Shown piece by piece: positions 32,269-44,400 of a stretch of DNA of 64,000 nt. Each line of letters begins with the position of its first letter. The stretch's first letter is position 1. Source of the DNA: Mesostigma viride (Eukaryota > Streptophyta > Mesostigmatophyceae > Mesostigmatales > Mesostigmataceae); the NCBI GenBank assembly GCA_009746045.1, contig RPFO01000127.1, positions 648,050 through 712,049 of the forward strand, read 5' to 3'. A model generated the notes under the pieces. The model was not told where the DNA came from and made no database searches. It saw only the letters and a list, made by a program, of their open reading frames with translations. Made by a program: the position numbers and the translations under genes.

Positions 32269-35200
32269 TCCTGTCGCTAATTTCTAAATTTCTAAAGGAG
32301 AGACAGACCTACACCGCGAGACTCCCATACCACTGCTGTTTGATCCACGATAATCTAGGCATATCTTCGCCACCGACTAGGCATCTTTTCAGCTGTCTCA
32401 CAAGATAAGTGCCTATCGCATAATAATAAAATCATGGCTATCTTAGAATGCCAGATGCTGGCGTTGCCGGGAAGCTTGTGGTAATTTTGCAAAGTGACAT
32501 GCATGGGCTTTACATTGTGTTAAGTATGTACTCAATTGTTCAGCTCATGGCGGTTTGTCACACCGATGAATAATGTCGAATTGATGCGTAAATAAGAAAC
32601 AACCAGGTGCTTCCATGGAGTCACGTACCAGGGTTTGAGGCACGAATGCGACCGTTTCCTTTTTGCTGGTCAAAGATTAGAAATCTAGCGCTGCCCGCGC
32701 GCACACAAGTTCCTGAACAATTGGCAGGTTATGCGAGCAGCTATTGCCATGTCAAATGGTCAACTATTGGGTTCTACTAGCAAAGAAACAAAATGACCGT
32801 TGTTCAACTGCGATGTCCGTATTTGGAAATTCGCAGTCTGTGGGCTGGTGCTCACCTCTATTGGGCAGCAACGCCAAGTGGCTATCCGTATACGTACATT
32901 GTCGGTTTTTGCTCGACTACAGTAGGGCTCGACTGCTAGCGTTCGAGGCCGCTGGGTCAGTTGTGCACAGGTTGGCAGGCACCTCGTACAGCGTATGGTG
33001 CATCTGGTAAGCTTGTCCACTTTTGGTGGTAAGCAGTGCGCCATTTCGTTTACAGTCATTCCCGCGTTAAGTTGCGATCGCCCCCAAAAACTTGGCGCCG
33101 CAACCTAACGCGGGAACGCAACTTAACGGTAGAGTTAGGCTAGCAGCCCACCACCTCCTCCTCTGACGGACTTCTATACGGCATTCGACAGCTCTCGTCA
33201 AGCCCGATCCAGCTACAGCGTCAAACGGTCAAAGCCGGCCAATGTCCATTTTCCAGGCCAGATATTTTGGACGAATGCGGGCTGCAAAACACGCCGTGCC
33301 GGGCAGCCACGCAGTGCCCGCCTGCGTTTTATACCACAAATGCGGTGTGTTTTAACCCTCTGCCGGACTTCAGCTCTCTTTTTGGCGGGTTACTTAGTTG
33401 CCACTGAGTCGGCTTCACGTTTGACTGTGACATCTGAGACATGGGAATAGTCGTGAGGGAACTGAAGCTCAGTCATTTACTGTCAATGGCCTGCATGTAA
33501 ACAATGATAACAGCATGGAGGCCACAGGCAGCGAGACTGCCTCTGCATGGCCTCAACGGCCTTGTCTTTGCCCTTTTGTGGTGCATTCGGCATGATGGTG
33601 GTAATCATGTCCGGCAAGATGTCTCAATTACACTACCCTGCATCAGTGGTCGTGGATTCTTATGTACCGCAGCCCGCAGGCTGCAAAACTGAATTTGTAA
33701 GGTTGCATTCGCGCTTTTCACCTAAGCCACTAGCAGGCTGGGAAATTTGCGCGCCAGTGGGGCTTGCGTAATTTGCCGCCTAAAATCACGTAGCGGGTCC
33801 GGACTTGGCAAAAAATGTCCTCCTGCGCGGCCAAAAATGGCCTAACACCTACAAATTGAGTCATTACCGCGTTAAGTTGCGATGGCCTCCATGCTCCCCA
33901 AAGGTCGCCCCCCAAACATCGGCGCCGCAACTTAACGCGGGAACGCAACCTTAAGAAACGCAACTTAACGCGGGAATGACTGTATTGTCACGGGGGGAAC
34001 AAATTGCTTGTCGCACGCGCATTTTCAACCGCTCCACTTATTACTGTGGAGCCTGGCGGGATGCAAAGAGCAACCGGCTCACGCTGACATGACACCAGAG
34101 ATCAGGAACTTTGCCACATTCCCGCCCTTCTCCGGTGTCATCGCGGTGCAGCCCGGCACTTGCATCGTCAGCTATAACCGCAGCCTACTTACTATATTTT
34201 TTTCAGCTTGCAGCATGGTAAAATAGAAAATATATATATCATGAGCGATCGCACATCTCGGAGCATGTGCAGCAAAATTTTCCAGCGTTAATAATGCTTA
34301 AATGGCCTCCATCAAGGTGACCGCCATTAAATCAGCCGACATAGCTTTTTGGCCTCAATTGGCACCGAAATTTGGTCCGTACCGTCCAGTTCAGTCGGGC
34401 ACGTGAGAAGGAATTTTCCGGCCGGCGCTCCGCGGGAAAAGTTTGATGTGTTCCGGTCGCCACATCCTCCGGGCGGCTGATGATGCCGCGGTGCTGCTGC
34501 CGCTGTGGCCGAGCGCGACACGTATGCCTCCTATGGCAATGTGGGGCCTCACCGGGTAATCCCTTTTGGGCCTTGGGTTCTGGGCTATCACCGGACAAAA
34601 AGCCGGCGGAGTTTTTTTCACGAGAGCTGCCAGCGGCGGATCGAAGACGTACCGCCTCGATCGACCTCGAGGGTCATCTTCATGACTGCCTCGTGGTCTG
34701 CCCGGACGTCCTCGTATTGGCGGCAGCGCCTGTCCCTCGCCCTTACTCGCATGGTGGCTGATGTGCTATTCTGTCGCGTGCGGGCCTACTTTAATTGTAG
34801 CCGGACCCAGGCGGTGCATAGGTGACTTACCTGGCCTGGTGGGCCGGCAGATCGAGTTGTTGTTGTGTGTCGTAGTATTGTGTTGTAGTTAGTTGCACCT
34901 AGTTTTAATGCTGCCAGGCTTGCCTAATCCTTCCATGCCCGTGTCTGATTCTTACTAATCTCTTCGGGGTTCCTCTTTTCGGGGTACGTTGAATTTCCTT
35001 ATATGTTGCATGCATGCCACTTATATGTGGAATGCAATATGCCACTCTCACCTCCTTAATTTATCATTCTCAATGAACATACATGTCCACAAATATTCTC
35101 AAATATGAGCCTCAAGCAGCCATGAAGTATAAGAAGGCGGCCTAGAGCTAATGACCTTGCAAACACAAAGTACGTACGCTGCTCTGGCCCCATGAAGACC

Positions 35201-35437
35201 GTGCCCGGCCGGCCACAAATTAATCGACAGGAAGCCCGTATGCAGCGTCTGTGCACATAGATATCAAGATATGACAAATGTACCATGCATGCATCATACC
35301 ATGCTTGTACTCATCTGTAGTACGCAGTTTATTAAATAATACACATAATTTTCGTTCCGAATATAGATACTAATCTGGACATACCATAGAATCACGCCCT
35401 CCAAATGATGACAATGGGAGCCTGACAAGCAACGTCT
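32269..35437. other. Intergenic region between giant gene start and protease 3' end
   Basis: Should hold the promoter and 5' UTR of the giant gene and the 3' end of the protease gene. Apart from the inverted-repeat element at 33053-33982, no gene, RNA or strong promoter motif was recognised. Short ORFs at 34330-34825 overlap on both strands and have no splice support. Confidence 0.5.
33053..33982. mobile_element. Non-autonomous Tc1/mariner (pogo-like) element
   Basis: Left end CAGTCATTCCCGCGTTAAGT TGCG and the matching inverted right end are bounded by TA at 33051-33052 and 33983-33984. TA target duplications and CAGT ends fit Tc1/mariner. Subterminal inverted copies of gcgttaagttgcga lie just inside, near 33095-33128 and 33868-33950. 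The 930-bp interior has no long ORF, so the element would depend on a transposase elsewhere. Confidence 0.75.
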
Positions 35438-38400
35438 CTACAGCTGCGTGGCTGCTGCAGACACCGCCCGCATTCCATCAACCAGGCCCCAGCCACTGTC
35501 GTAATCAAATCCTTCGCCCAGGTCATCAACTGACCCCGAGCGTTCACGGATATCTATCGCTGTCTCCTCCAATATCTGCACGATAGCCAGCGGCTCCAGT
35601 TTCCTGGGCTGCGGCTTGCACGGCGTGTCTGGCGCCGTCGCCAGCTTCTCCAACACCCGTGCAATCTCCTGAACCTGCGACAGCGACTCGGACGAGGATC
35701 GCTCTGCCACCCCGCCAACCAACGGCTGCGGAGGCTCCGCAACATTTGATTGCAGGTCTAAGGTATTTGTGGCACGTCCTATAGTAGAGTGGGCAAGGGC
35801 GGCACTCAGATGGCCTCCCCCACGCAGGCGGCTCGCACCCATCGAGGCCTCCAATCCCCCCGTGCCCCGCGCTGGCGAGTCCTTGATACTAGCCGCTTGT
35901 GTGGGATTACTACTACCCGTGTCATGTCTTGCCACCCCTGTGTAATTACCCTGTGCACGAGCGTGCGCGCCCTCGACCTGCCTGGCCGTGGGCAACATTC
36001 CATTCCCAGCCACAGCTGTGCCGTTGCCAGAAGTAGGGCAACCGTCACCGGTACTACTAGAACTTGCCGACGCGGTGGCTGGCACTCGGTTGTTTGCGGC
36101 CGCCTGCAGCATGAGCGCCACCGCGGCAGCGACACTTGGCGCCGCGGCGGACGTCCCGAAGAAGTTGGGGAAGTAGTCCGGGTCCTCGATGACATCGTCG
36201 CCGAAGAAGCTGGTGTTTATGCCGTCGATGCCCACCACCTCGGGCTTCTTGCGGATGATGCCCCGCCGGTCGCGGTCCTGGAAACCGGCACCGAAACGAG
36301 GGCGCCAAGAAATGATTGCACAACCGCCATGTTACTACATTAAGAGCAAGAGGAAAGGAGCTTGAGGAGCTCGACAGTAAAAAGATACCAATTAAACAAA
36401 TCGGATTGCAGCAGCATCCCGCTGGCATACGCGCCCGCCGCCGCCGTACAGAAGCGCACACTGCAGGCACAGTAGCAGCATGAGCATGCCCCTCACCGCA
36501 GCCCACGTGCACGCTGCAGCTGCCTCTCACTGCAATCAATACCGAAGTGCACACAACGAGTATGCATACCACTCGCCGCTCTACCACAAGAGCACGCTGC
36601 CTGCACCAGGCTACCCGCGTGTATGTATGCAACTCCAGTACTTAGGTGCGCCCACACGCAGGGATTCCGCTTTCTGCGGCGAAAAACTGTGCCCACGCCG
36701 CTTGTACTGGGTTCTCAGGCCAAGCATACCAAGAGATGTACGGGCATGGTGCATACCAAGGCATAAGTGCAACTACCTCAGCAAAGGAGCACACACACAC
36801 ATGGGCCGTGCCAGCCCCACGCACTTTGAAGCGGATCTGTCGTCCCACTCATGCCCACAACCTGCACATTACTGAATAACAGCAAGCAGCCATCACTTGC
36901 GCAAGTGCGGCCACGCACCGTGAAGGGGATCTCTCTGCCACTCTTGCGGTAGAAGATGGGGGTGCCACCTGCCGACGAGAAGCGCTCCAGGACTGCATGT
37001 GTTTCGCATGCGATGTAACAGTCGAGTAACAAAAGCAGCAGATGCGATGGCAAGGGTTGATGGCCAACTCACCATTAGGACCCTCCAATGAAGAGCGCTA
37101 GACCGCTATCACTATGACATCCATATTGTAGACATGCGAGGGCAAACAAAGTAAAGACGGTTGCAGGCCGTAGTAGACAAGCATGTATAAATAATGACTA
37201 AGCTGACGAGGTTTAACGCTCCATGTGACTGTTATGGTAAAAGTTATAGTTATTAAAAACTATAATTACTTACAATACAAGTTATATATACTACATCATG
37301 GTTGATAGATGTGCACGTACATATTGAAGCTGTCAGGTCACAGGTCACAAAGACAGTGGCACGCGGCAGTATACTGTCAGGGATGACAATGAGCTGACGA
37401 GAAGCGCTCGAGGGATGCCTCACTGCCATGCACATGATAGCGCGGTCCAAAATCGAGGTCAGCAAGTGGACCTCCAGGGGATGGTCACCATTACGGGCAG
37501 CCAAGATTCTTCGGGGGGCAAAGGTGCCCCAAACCACAACACACATTCATCAACACACTACGAGCTGGCAGATAGTTAAACGACTAGTTGATTCGCAGTG
37601 TAGATACACCAAGTTAATTAATAAGCACGTGCCTGCTTGATTAATGAACTCATTAGCCAAGTTGTCTCATTGATACCAAGAGGACTGCGCACCTCGTCAC
37701 AACAGCACATTAAATGGCGTCGATGCAGCCAGCCCTATCAAACCCACCACTGCGCATTATGACCAGCGGCAAGACATTTGGGAGGCGTCATGTACCATGC
37801 AAGTGAATCGAATGGGGAAACTGCGAGCCTGATGATTCTCATCACTGGTGTAGTGGCACAGCCCAGGGAGGTGCATGGGGAACAAGACCCCATGCAAGGA
37901 ACAAAGTAGCCAGGTCCATAGGAGCCTTGCAACGCCGTCGATTCATCAAAGCCACGCGAGCCGCTTACCTGACATGGCGGCCCGCAGGATGTCCCCCACG
38001 CTCTCACAACAACTGCATTTATTTGTTATAGAGCTATTCGCTCACTTTACAGTAGCTTGCAGCGGGCTAGCTCAAAGGGGGCCAACCTGCCTCCCACAGC
38101 GTAGCCCTACCATCCATCACCTGCACCCTGTACGGTTCATTCTACTTGTTCTAACCCGACAACCTTCCTTAATGAACAACAGCATCCGCATGGGGACCCT
38201 CAGGCACTAGTACAAGTCTCAACACTTTCAGCATGCTGCCCTTGCCCGCATGGCTACGTAAGAAAATGAAAGATGAAAATAACCTTTGATTTGTGAAGCG
38301 CCTAGTTGAAATCAATTTCGATACAGGGTCGCTCGGTACTTACCTGGCGGATCGACGCCATATGCGGGCGAATAAGCAAAGAACGTCGCCCCCACTGCGA

Positions 38401-41400
38401 TCGCATTCTTCGCATTGGCGTGACCAAACAGCGTGGATGCCCGCCACCCCTGGCTGAGCGGCCGAGGGCGGTTGCTCTTGGGGCCGGTCGTGTCGTTGGT
38501 GGCACTTGCACTGCTGCTGTACGCCACCTCGGGTGGCGCAACCTCACCACCGGTGACCACCACGAAGTCATCGCCCACGCGGCCGAAGAGGATGTACTTG
38601 AACAGTCTACCAAAGGCTAGCTCCGGGCCTGGCTGGCACGTCGCGATCTGGTAAATGCACGCGGGCGTAAGTATTCATAAAATCGACAATTTATGAGTAT
38701 GATTCAAGTTACGGGTAGTGACACATATTAGGCTGGCAAATGTTAATGAAACGCGAAAGAGGAATATCCCCCGTAGCAAGCGTTTGAACTCCTGTATCAT
38801 AGCCAGCACGCTATATTTACAACTACAGGCAGGCAGGCAGGCATGCAATGTCTCTGCCTGTAGGTATATTTATACCATCAGTGCCACGAGGCAATACAAA
38901 ACAACGGTCATAGATAGGCAGACAATTTCGACATTATAAGCTGCGCATGATACATGAGCTTCTAGGTCTACCGCACCTAGCTACAACCTACTCCAGTTCC
39001 TTCCAAGTACCAGGGACTACGGTGATATATCAACACACTGGAGGTGCTAGAGACAACGTGGTGCGGATCCATAGTACCTTGTCGTTTACCAGCACAGTCC
39101 CGTGCTTTTCTTTGATCAGCCAAGTCTGCCGTGACAGGCATCTGCCGTGCATTGATCTGCAGCTCGAACCTAGCTGCAGCGCACCCTACACCTTGCTTTA
39201 TTCAATGTGCTACATGATTCGTGTGCACGGCCCACTGAGTGGCCCCAGTCTGTTCGTCTCGAATTCCCACTCACGTCTTCAGCAGTCCCATGCGGTCAGC
39301 CAACAGCAAGCGTTCTTTTCCAATATGCGCCTCAGGCGGGAACCTTGGCTAGTGCAACGGAATCCCTAAATCAAACGCCTTAAAACCTAGCCACTCCGTC
39401 TAATTCTGAGAAGCCAACGTGTGCTGAGCCCGATCCTGCACGCTGTTGACTGTAGGACTGCATGGTGCTGTTGCATGCAAGTAGGTGAAGCCCCGGCCAA
39501 CTGATGGGAACAATTCCAGTGCACATCTATCATGCTACGATCACATTGGGGCCCACAAACAAACCAGACTCTCTGTTGGAGCTGGGTCACGCTTTGCGCT
39601 TTGCAGCCTTGGCTCACAATCACACGACAGCTTCCCCTGCCGTGACAGCTTTCTACAGAGCCGTCTCAGGCTGGCATGACATCTGCCTCACTGGAACCTG
39701 CTAATCTTGGTCGTCCTGACCAAGCGCGACTGTCTTACTTTCGCTGGCACTAGCTTGCGACACCAATACCCGTGCATCAGGGTGAACGCTTGAGATCGAT
39801 ACAAACACCGTGCGACATAAACTTATGATTCGGTGTTGACAGATGACGGCATTGGGGAGACACACGACACAGTAGATGCATATTAGGAGTTTATTTGCTG
39901 TTTAACCATCAGTACACAGTAGATGCTAATTATGAGTTTATTTGCTTTCTAACCATCAAAACACAGTAGATGCTAATTAGGAGTTTATTTGCTTTCTAAC
40001 CATCAGAACACAGTAGATGCTAATTATGAGTTTATTTGCTTTCTAACCCTCAGAACACAGTAGATGCTAATTAGGAGTTTATTTGCTGTCTAACCATCAC
40101 AACACAGCTAGTAGATGCATATTAGGAGTTTATTTGCTTTCTAACCATCAGAACACAGTAGATGCTAATTAGGAGTTTATTTGCTGTCTAACCATCAGTA
40201 CACAGTAGATGCTAATTATGAGTTTATTTGCTTTCTAACCCTCAGAACACAGTAGATGCTAATAAGGAGTTTATTTGCTGTCTAACCATCACAACACAGT
40301 AGATGCATATTAGGAGTTTATTTGCTTTCTAACCATCAGAACACAGTAGATGCTAATTAGGAGTTTATTTGCTTTCTAACCATCAAAACACAGTAGATGC
40401 TAATTAGGAGTTTATTTGCTTTCTAACCATCAGAACACAGTAGATGCTAATTAGGAGTTTATTTGCTGTCTAACCATCAGAACACAGTAGATGCTAATTA
40501 GGAGTTTATTTGCTTTCTAACCATCAGAACACAGTAGATGCTAATTAGGAGTTTATTTGCTTTCTAACCATCAGCGCTGGCTTTCTAGCCCCTCTATATA
40601 CTCTGGTAGCAGCAGGGGAGGTTTGTGCGCACCTGAATCGCCAGCTCGCAGGGGTACCTTCCATATGGGCACAAAAGCTGTGAGCAGGGACACGCATACA
40701 TAGCAAAGTCAACATGGCATAGAAATCAACCCTCTGTCAAAGACCAAACGAGGCATATGGAAGTGACGACAATATGGAAGTGTAAACCACCCTAAGTGTA
40801 CGTACACATGCATACACAATAAATAGGAAATCTGTCACACAGAACCATATGTGACATGTGCACTCTTAATTAAAACATGTAACTATATCAAACATATAAA
40901 AGCACACGCAAGGGTATAAATACATGCAAAAAGACTGATGAAAAGTTGTGCAAGGCATCAATGCAAACACTTAAGACGCAGTAACAATCATGGCCTTACA
41001 AGTTACCAGTGGGACTCCTAGAAAGAGTTCCACAAGCATGAGCAACGTTTGGAGCTTGCAGCCATATACTACGAGAAATATGGTGAAATGGGACTAAAGG
41101 TGGCTGCCCATTCCCGACAACCGCCTGAAAACAGGAACCAACTGTTCCAGCCTTGGTGCCGTGAACAGAAATACTAAATCTGGAACAAGCTCCACCAGTC
41201 ATGATTACTCATGCATCAAGGACTATCCATTCTGGGTGAATTGGTGATGTAACAAATCCTGAACATCCACATGGCATACTCCCAAAACCAAACACGGTGC
41301 ATAAGGCATATGGTATGTCATGCATGGACTATTGCCCCGTCTGCATGCAAGGCACGCCCACTCACCGCTCCATCCTCCTTGAAAAATGATTTAGTACTAC

Positions 41401-44400
41401 AACGTCAACTCCGGCAGCAAACGTAGTTGGTTGGAGATCAATCTAGGGTCCTCAGAGGTAGAGGATCTTGTACAGATTACTACAATATACTTTAGTTGGT
41501 TGGAGATCAATCTAGGGTCCTCAGAGATACAGGATCTTGTACAGATTACTACAATATACTTTATTGTAGTATTGGACCAATGGCTGTACTTCACTAGTCC
41601 TCGCCAATGGGATAACGCCACGTAGAATGTGTGGGCGTCTCCCTGGCCTCCACGTCACCGGCTGGTCTAGGGCCGGTGTAGTCCTGTCAAGAGGACTGAG
41701 CCGACTATCGTCCAATCATATGCGCATCTATGCCTTGGAACCTTCTAGAGGATTCTAGAAGTATCTAACACGCGGCATGCACTGAACTACATGGAATGCA
41801 TGTCCACGTAGGATTCAGCAAGACTGATGAAGATGCCAAGCGCAACAGGTTCTTATGCGCAACGAAGACGAATTATGAGCAACAGCAATAACGTATGAGA
41901 ACAATAAAGAGAACGTTTATTCCATGCTTTCTGATTTACATCGCATTCCGTTTATTTGCAACTTGTATTCATTGATGTTCGGCCGCACCTGGCCAGTTCA
42001 CTTTCACATGTGAGGGCAATGGAGACTCACTTGGGTCTTATGGAGCTTGCATCTCATCATTGCATGGTTGGCGTAACCTGCTGTAGGGAAAACCCAAATC
42101 TGAAGGAAAACCTCTTCTCCAGAGAGGACAAAACCTCCAGGGGGACAAAAACCTACAGGAGGAGCATTAGGCTCAGGCTCCCAGATTACTCCTTATGACA
42201 AGGGTTTCCCAGCCATCATAGACCCCAGCATGCTGGTTAGTTGGAGTTGGTTGGAGATCAATCTAGGGTCCTCAGAGATAGAGGATCTTGTACAGATTAC
42301 TACAATAAAGTAAGGAGACTCACATGTGAAAGTGAACTAGCCAGGTGCGGCCGAACATCAATGAATACAAGTTGCAAATAAACGGAATGTGATGTAAATC
42401 AGAAAGCATGGAATGAACGTTCTCTTTATTGTTCTCATACGTTATTGCTGTTGCTCATAATTCGTCTTCGTTGCGCATAAGAACCTGTTGCGCTTGGCAT
42501 CTTCATCAGTCTTGCTGAATCCTACGTGGACATGCATTCCATGTAGTTCAGTGCATGCCGCGTGTTAGATACTTCTAGAATCCTCTAGAAGGTTCCAAGG
42601 CATAGATGCGCATATGATTGGACGATAGTCGGCTCAGTCCTCTTGACAGGACTACACCGGCCCTAGACCAGCCGGTGACGTGGAGGCCAGGGAGACGCCC
42701 ACACATTCTACGTGGCGTTATCCCATTGGCGAGGACTAGTGAAGTACAGCCATTGGTCCAATACTACAATAAAGTATATTGTAGTAATCTGTACAAGATC
42801 CTCTATCTCTGAGGACCCTAGATTGATCTCCAACCAACTAACGTGAATAGCACTACAACCATCAATGCGTTCACCTTTAAGGACCGCATCCTCACGAACT
42901 CATACAACTCCTCACATCAAATAGATTACACCCCCCCAATCTCCAAACGCTCACCTCGAGGACCTCCACCGGATCGCCTCCCACCACCGAGTCAGCCCGC
43001 ACCGCTGTAAGCGACCCGTTGGGGCCATCGAAGACGGCGATGTCCAAATCCACCTGGGCGCCGGGCTGCCACGTGGCGCAACACGGATGCGCATGGATAA
43101 AACAAACACGACAGAGGGAGCACGTCAGAGGTTGCACGTCAGGAAGAATAATGAAACAGACATGAGCCAATCACCTGTGATGTGGCGGAAGTGACAGACC
43201 AAAAAGCCTACTTCCAAAAGAGCAACTAGCGGCTTCCGGGCACCGGACACACACTGCTTTGCCAGCCCATGCAATAAGGCGTCCAGGGATTAGACGGGTG
43301 TTAAGGGGACGGGACACGGTAGATTTGCTCCCCAAGACATAGCGCAGGCATCGAGTAGCCTTTCCTCACTGATTGGGGCAATGGTCAGAGATGATGGGAA
43401 ACTCTTCCTGGCATGTTTGGGTACTCCAAACCATACCGCCGTGGCGAGCTACACGGAGAGGCGATGTTCTCAACTGACATATCCATCACTGGAGCTGCAC
43501 GTGTCGGAAAGGCCTGAAAACTTGGGACAGCTAACATGCCCCCCCGCCCCTAGTACTCGATTTTACGTGCGGTGCATCGTACCATGTGTCAGTGATTTGA
43601 TAATTTTTCTTCCAAGGCGAGAGAAGAACGTCCTTTGCGAGAAAATCCATCCATGTGCATAAACCTGCCTATCGGGTGGTCAAATTCGGTAGATTATCTT
43701 CACATTTTAAGGGAAATGTGGGATAGATGGTTGGTCACAAAGGGTGTCCCCGTCGTCTTAGGGGAAATGTGACCTATGTAGCATCTTTTTCTTAAGTTTC
43801 TGTACCGCCTTTTTTCTACATTTAGCCCACCAAAAGTGCGTGGTTGGGGGTGGTCCCCCCCCCCCCCCCCCCCCCCCAAGTGGAGGTATCTATGCCAAAA
43901 CAGCACACGTATGCATGGTCCCTAATGACCGCTTGATGGTTCTCAGATGCATGCCAATTGCTATTGAATGATGTCAACTTTTCTAGGGTGGTAGGCATGC
44001 CCCCTCCCCTAACAGTGACATGAATGGATGAATGAACCGATGGGCACACCTACACCAAGCTTTCACGAGTGGGGGCCTTGGCGTACACGTGCACACGATA
44101 CGTGCACTGGCTCATGCACACTATATGCATGCTTGCACAATTCGTGGGGCTTTGGTGTACACCTTGTCAATACTTGCACATTGCCGCGGCAGGAAGCAAG
44201 AAAATTCAGTGTCAGATACACACCCTGGATCAAAGAACAAAGAACAAGTCAATTATGCATGGATGTTGATCATGATCTTGACGTGGCGAGCAAGCAGGTA
44301 CCAAACAGTAGTCAAGCATTCGAAATCGCAACGAACAGGATCAGAGACCCCCGTTACAGAAAACAGGTTAGCAAAGACAAGGGGAATGACCAAGAAGACA

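Noticed and set aside
39871-40574. CRISPR-like regular repeats
   Set aside because: Contiguous 47-bp units without unique spacers, in a eukaryotic intron; a minisatellite.
41521-42812. Two identical 64-codon ORFs on opposite strands
   Set aside because: They come from the inverted arms of the foldback element, with no coding features.
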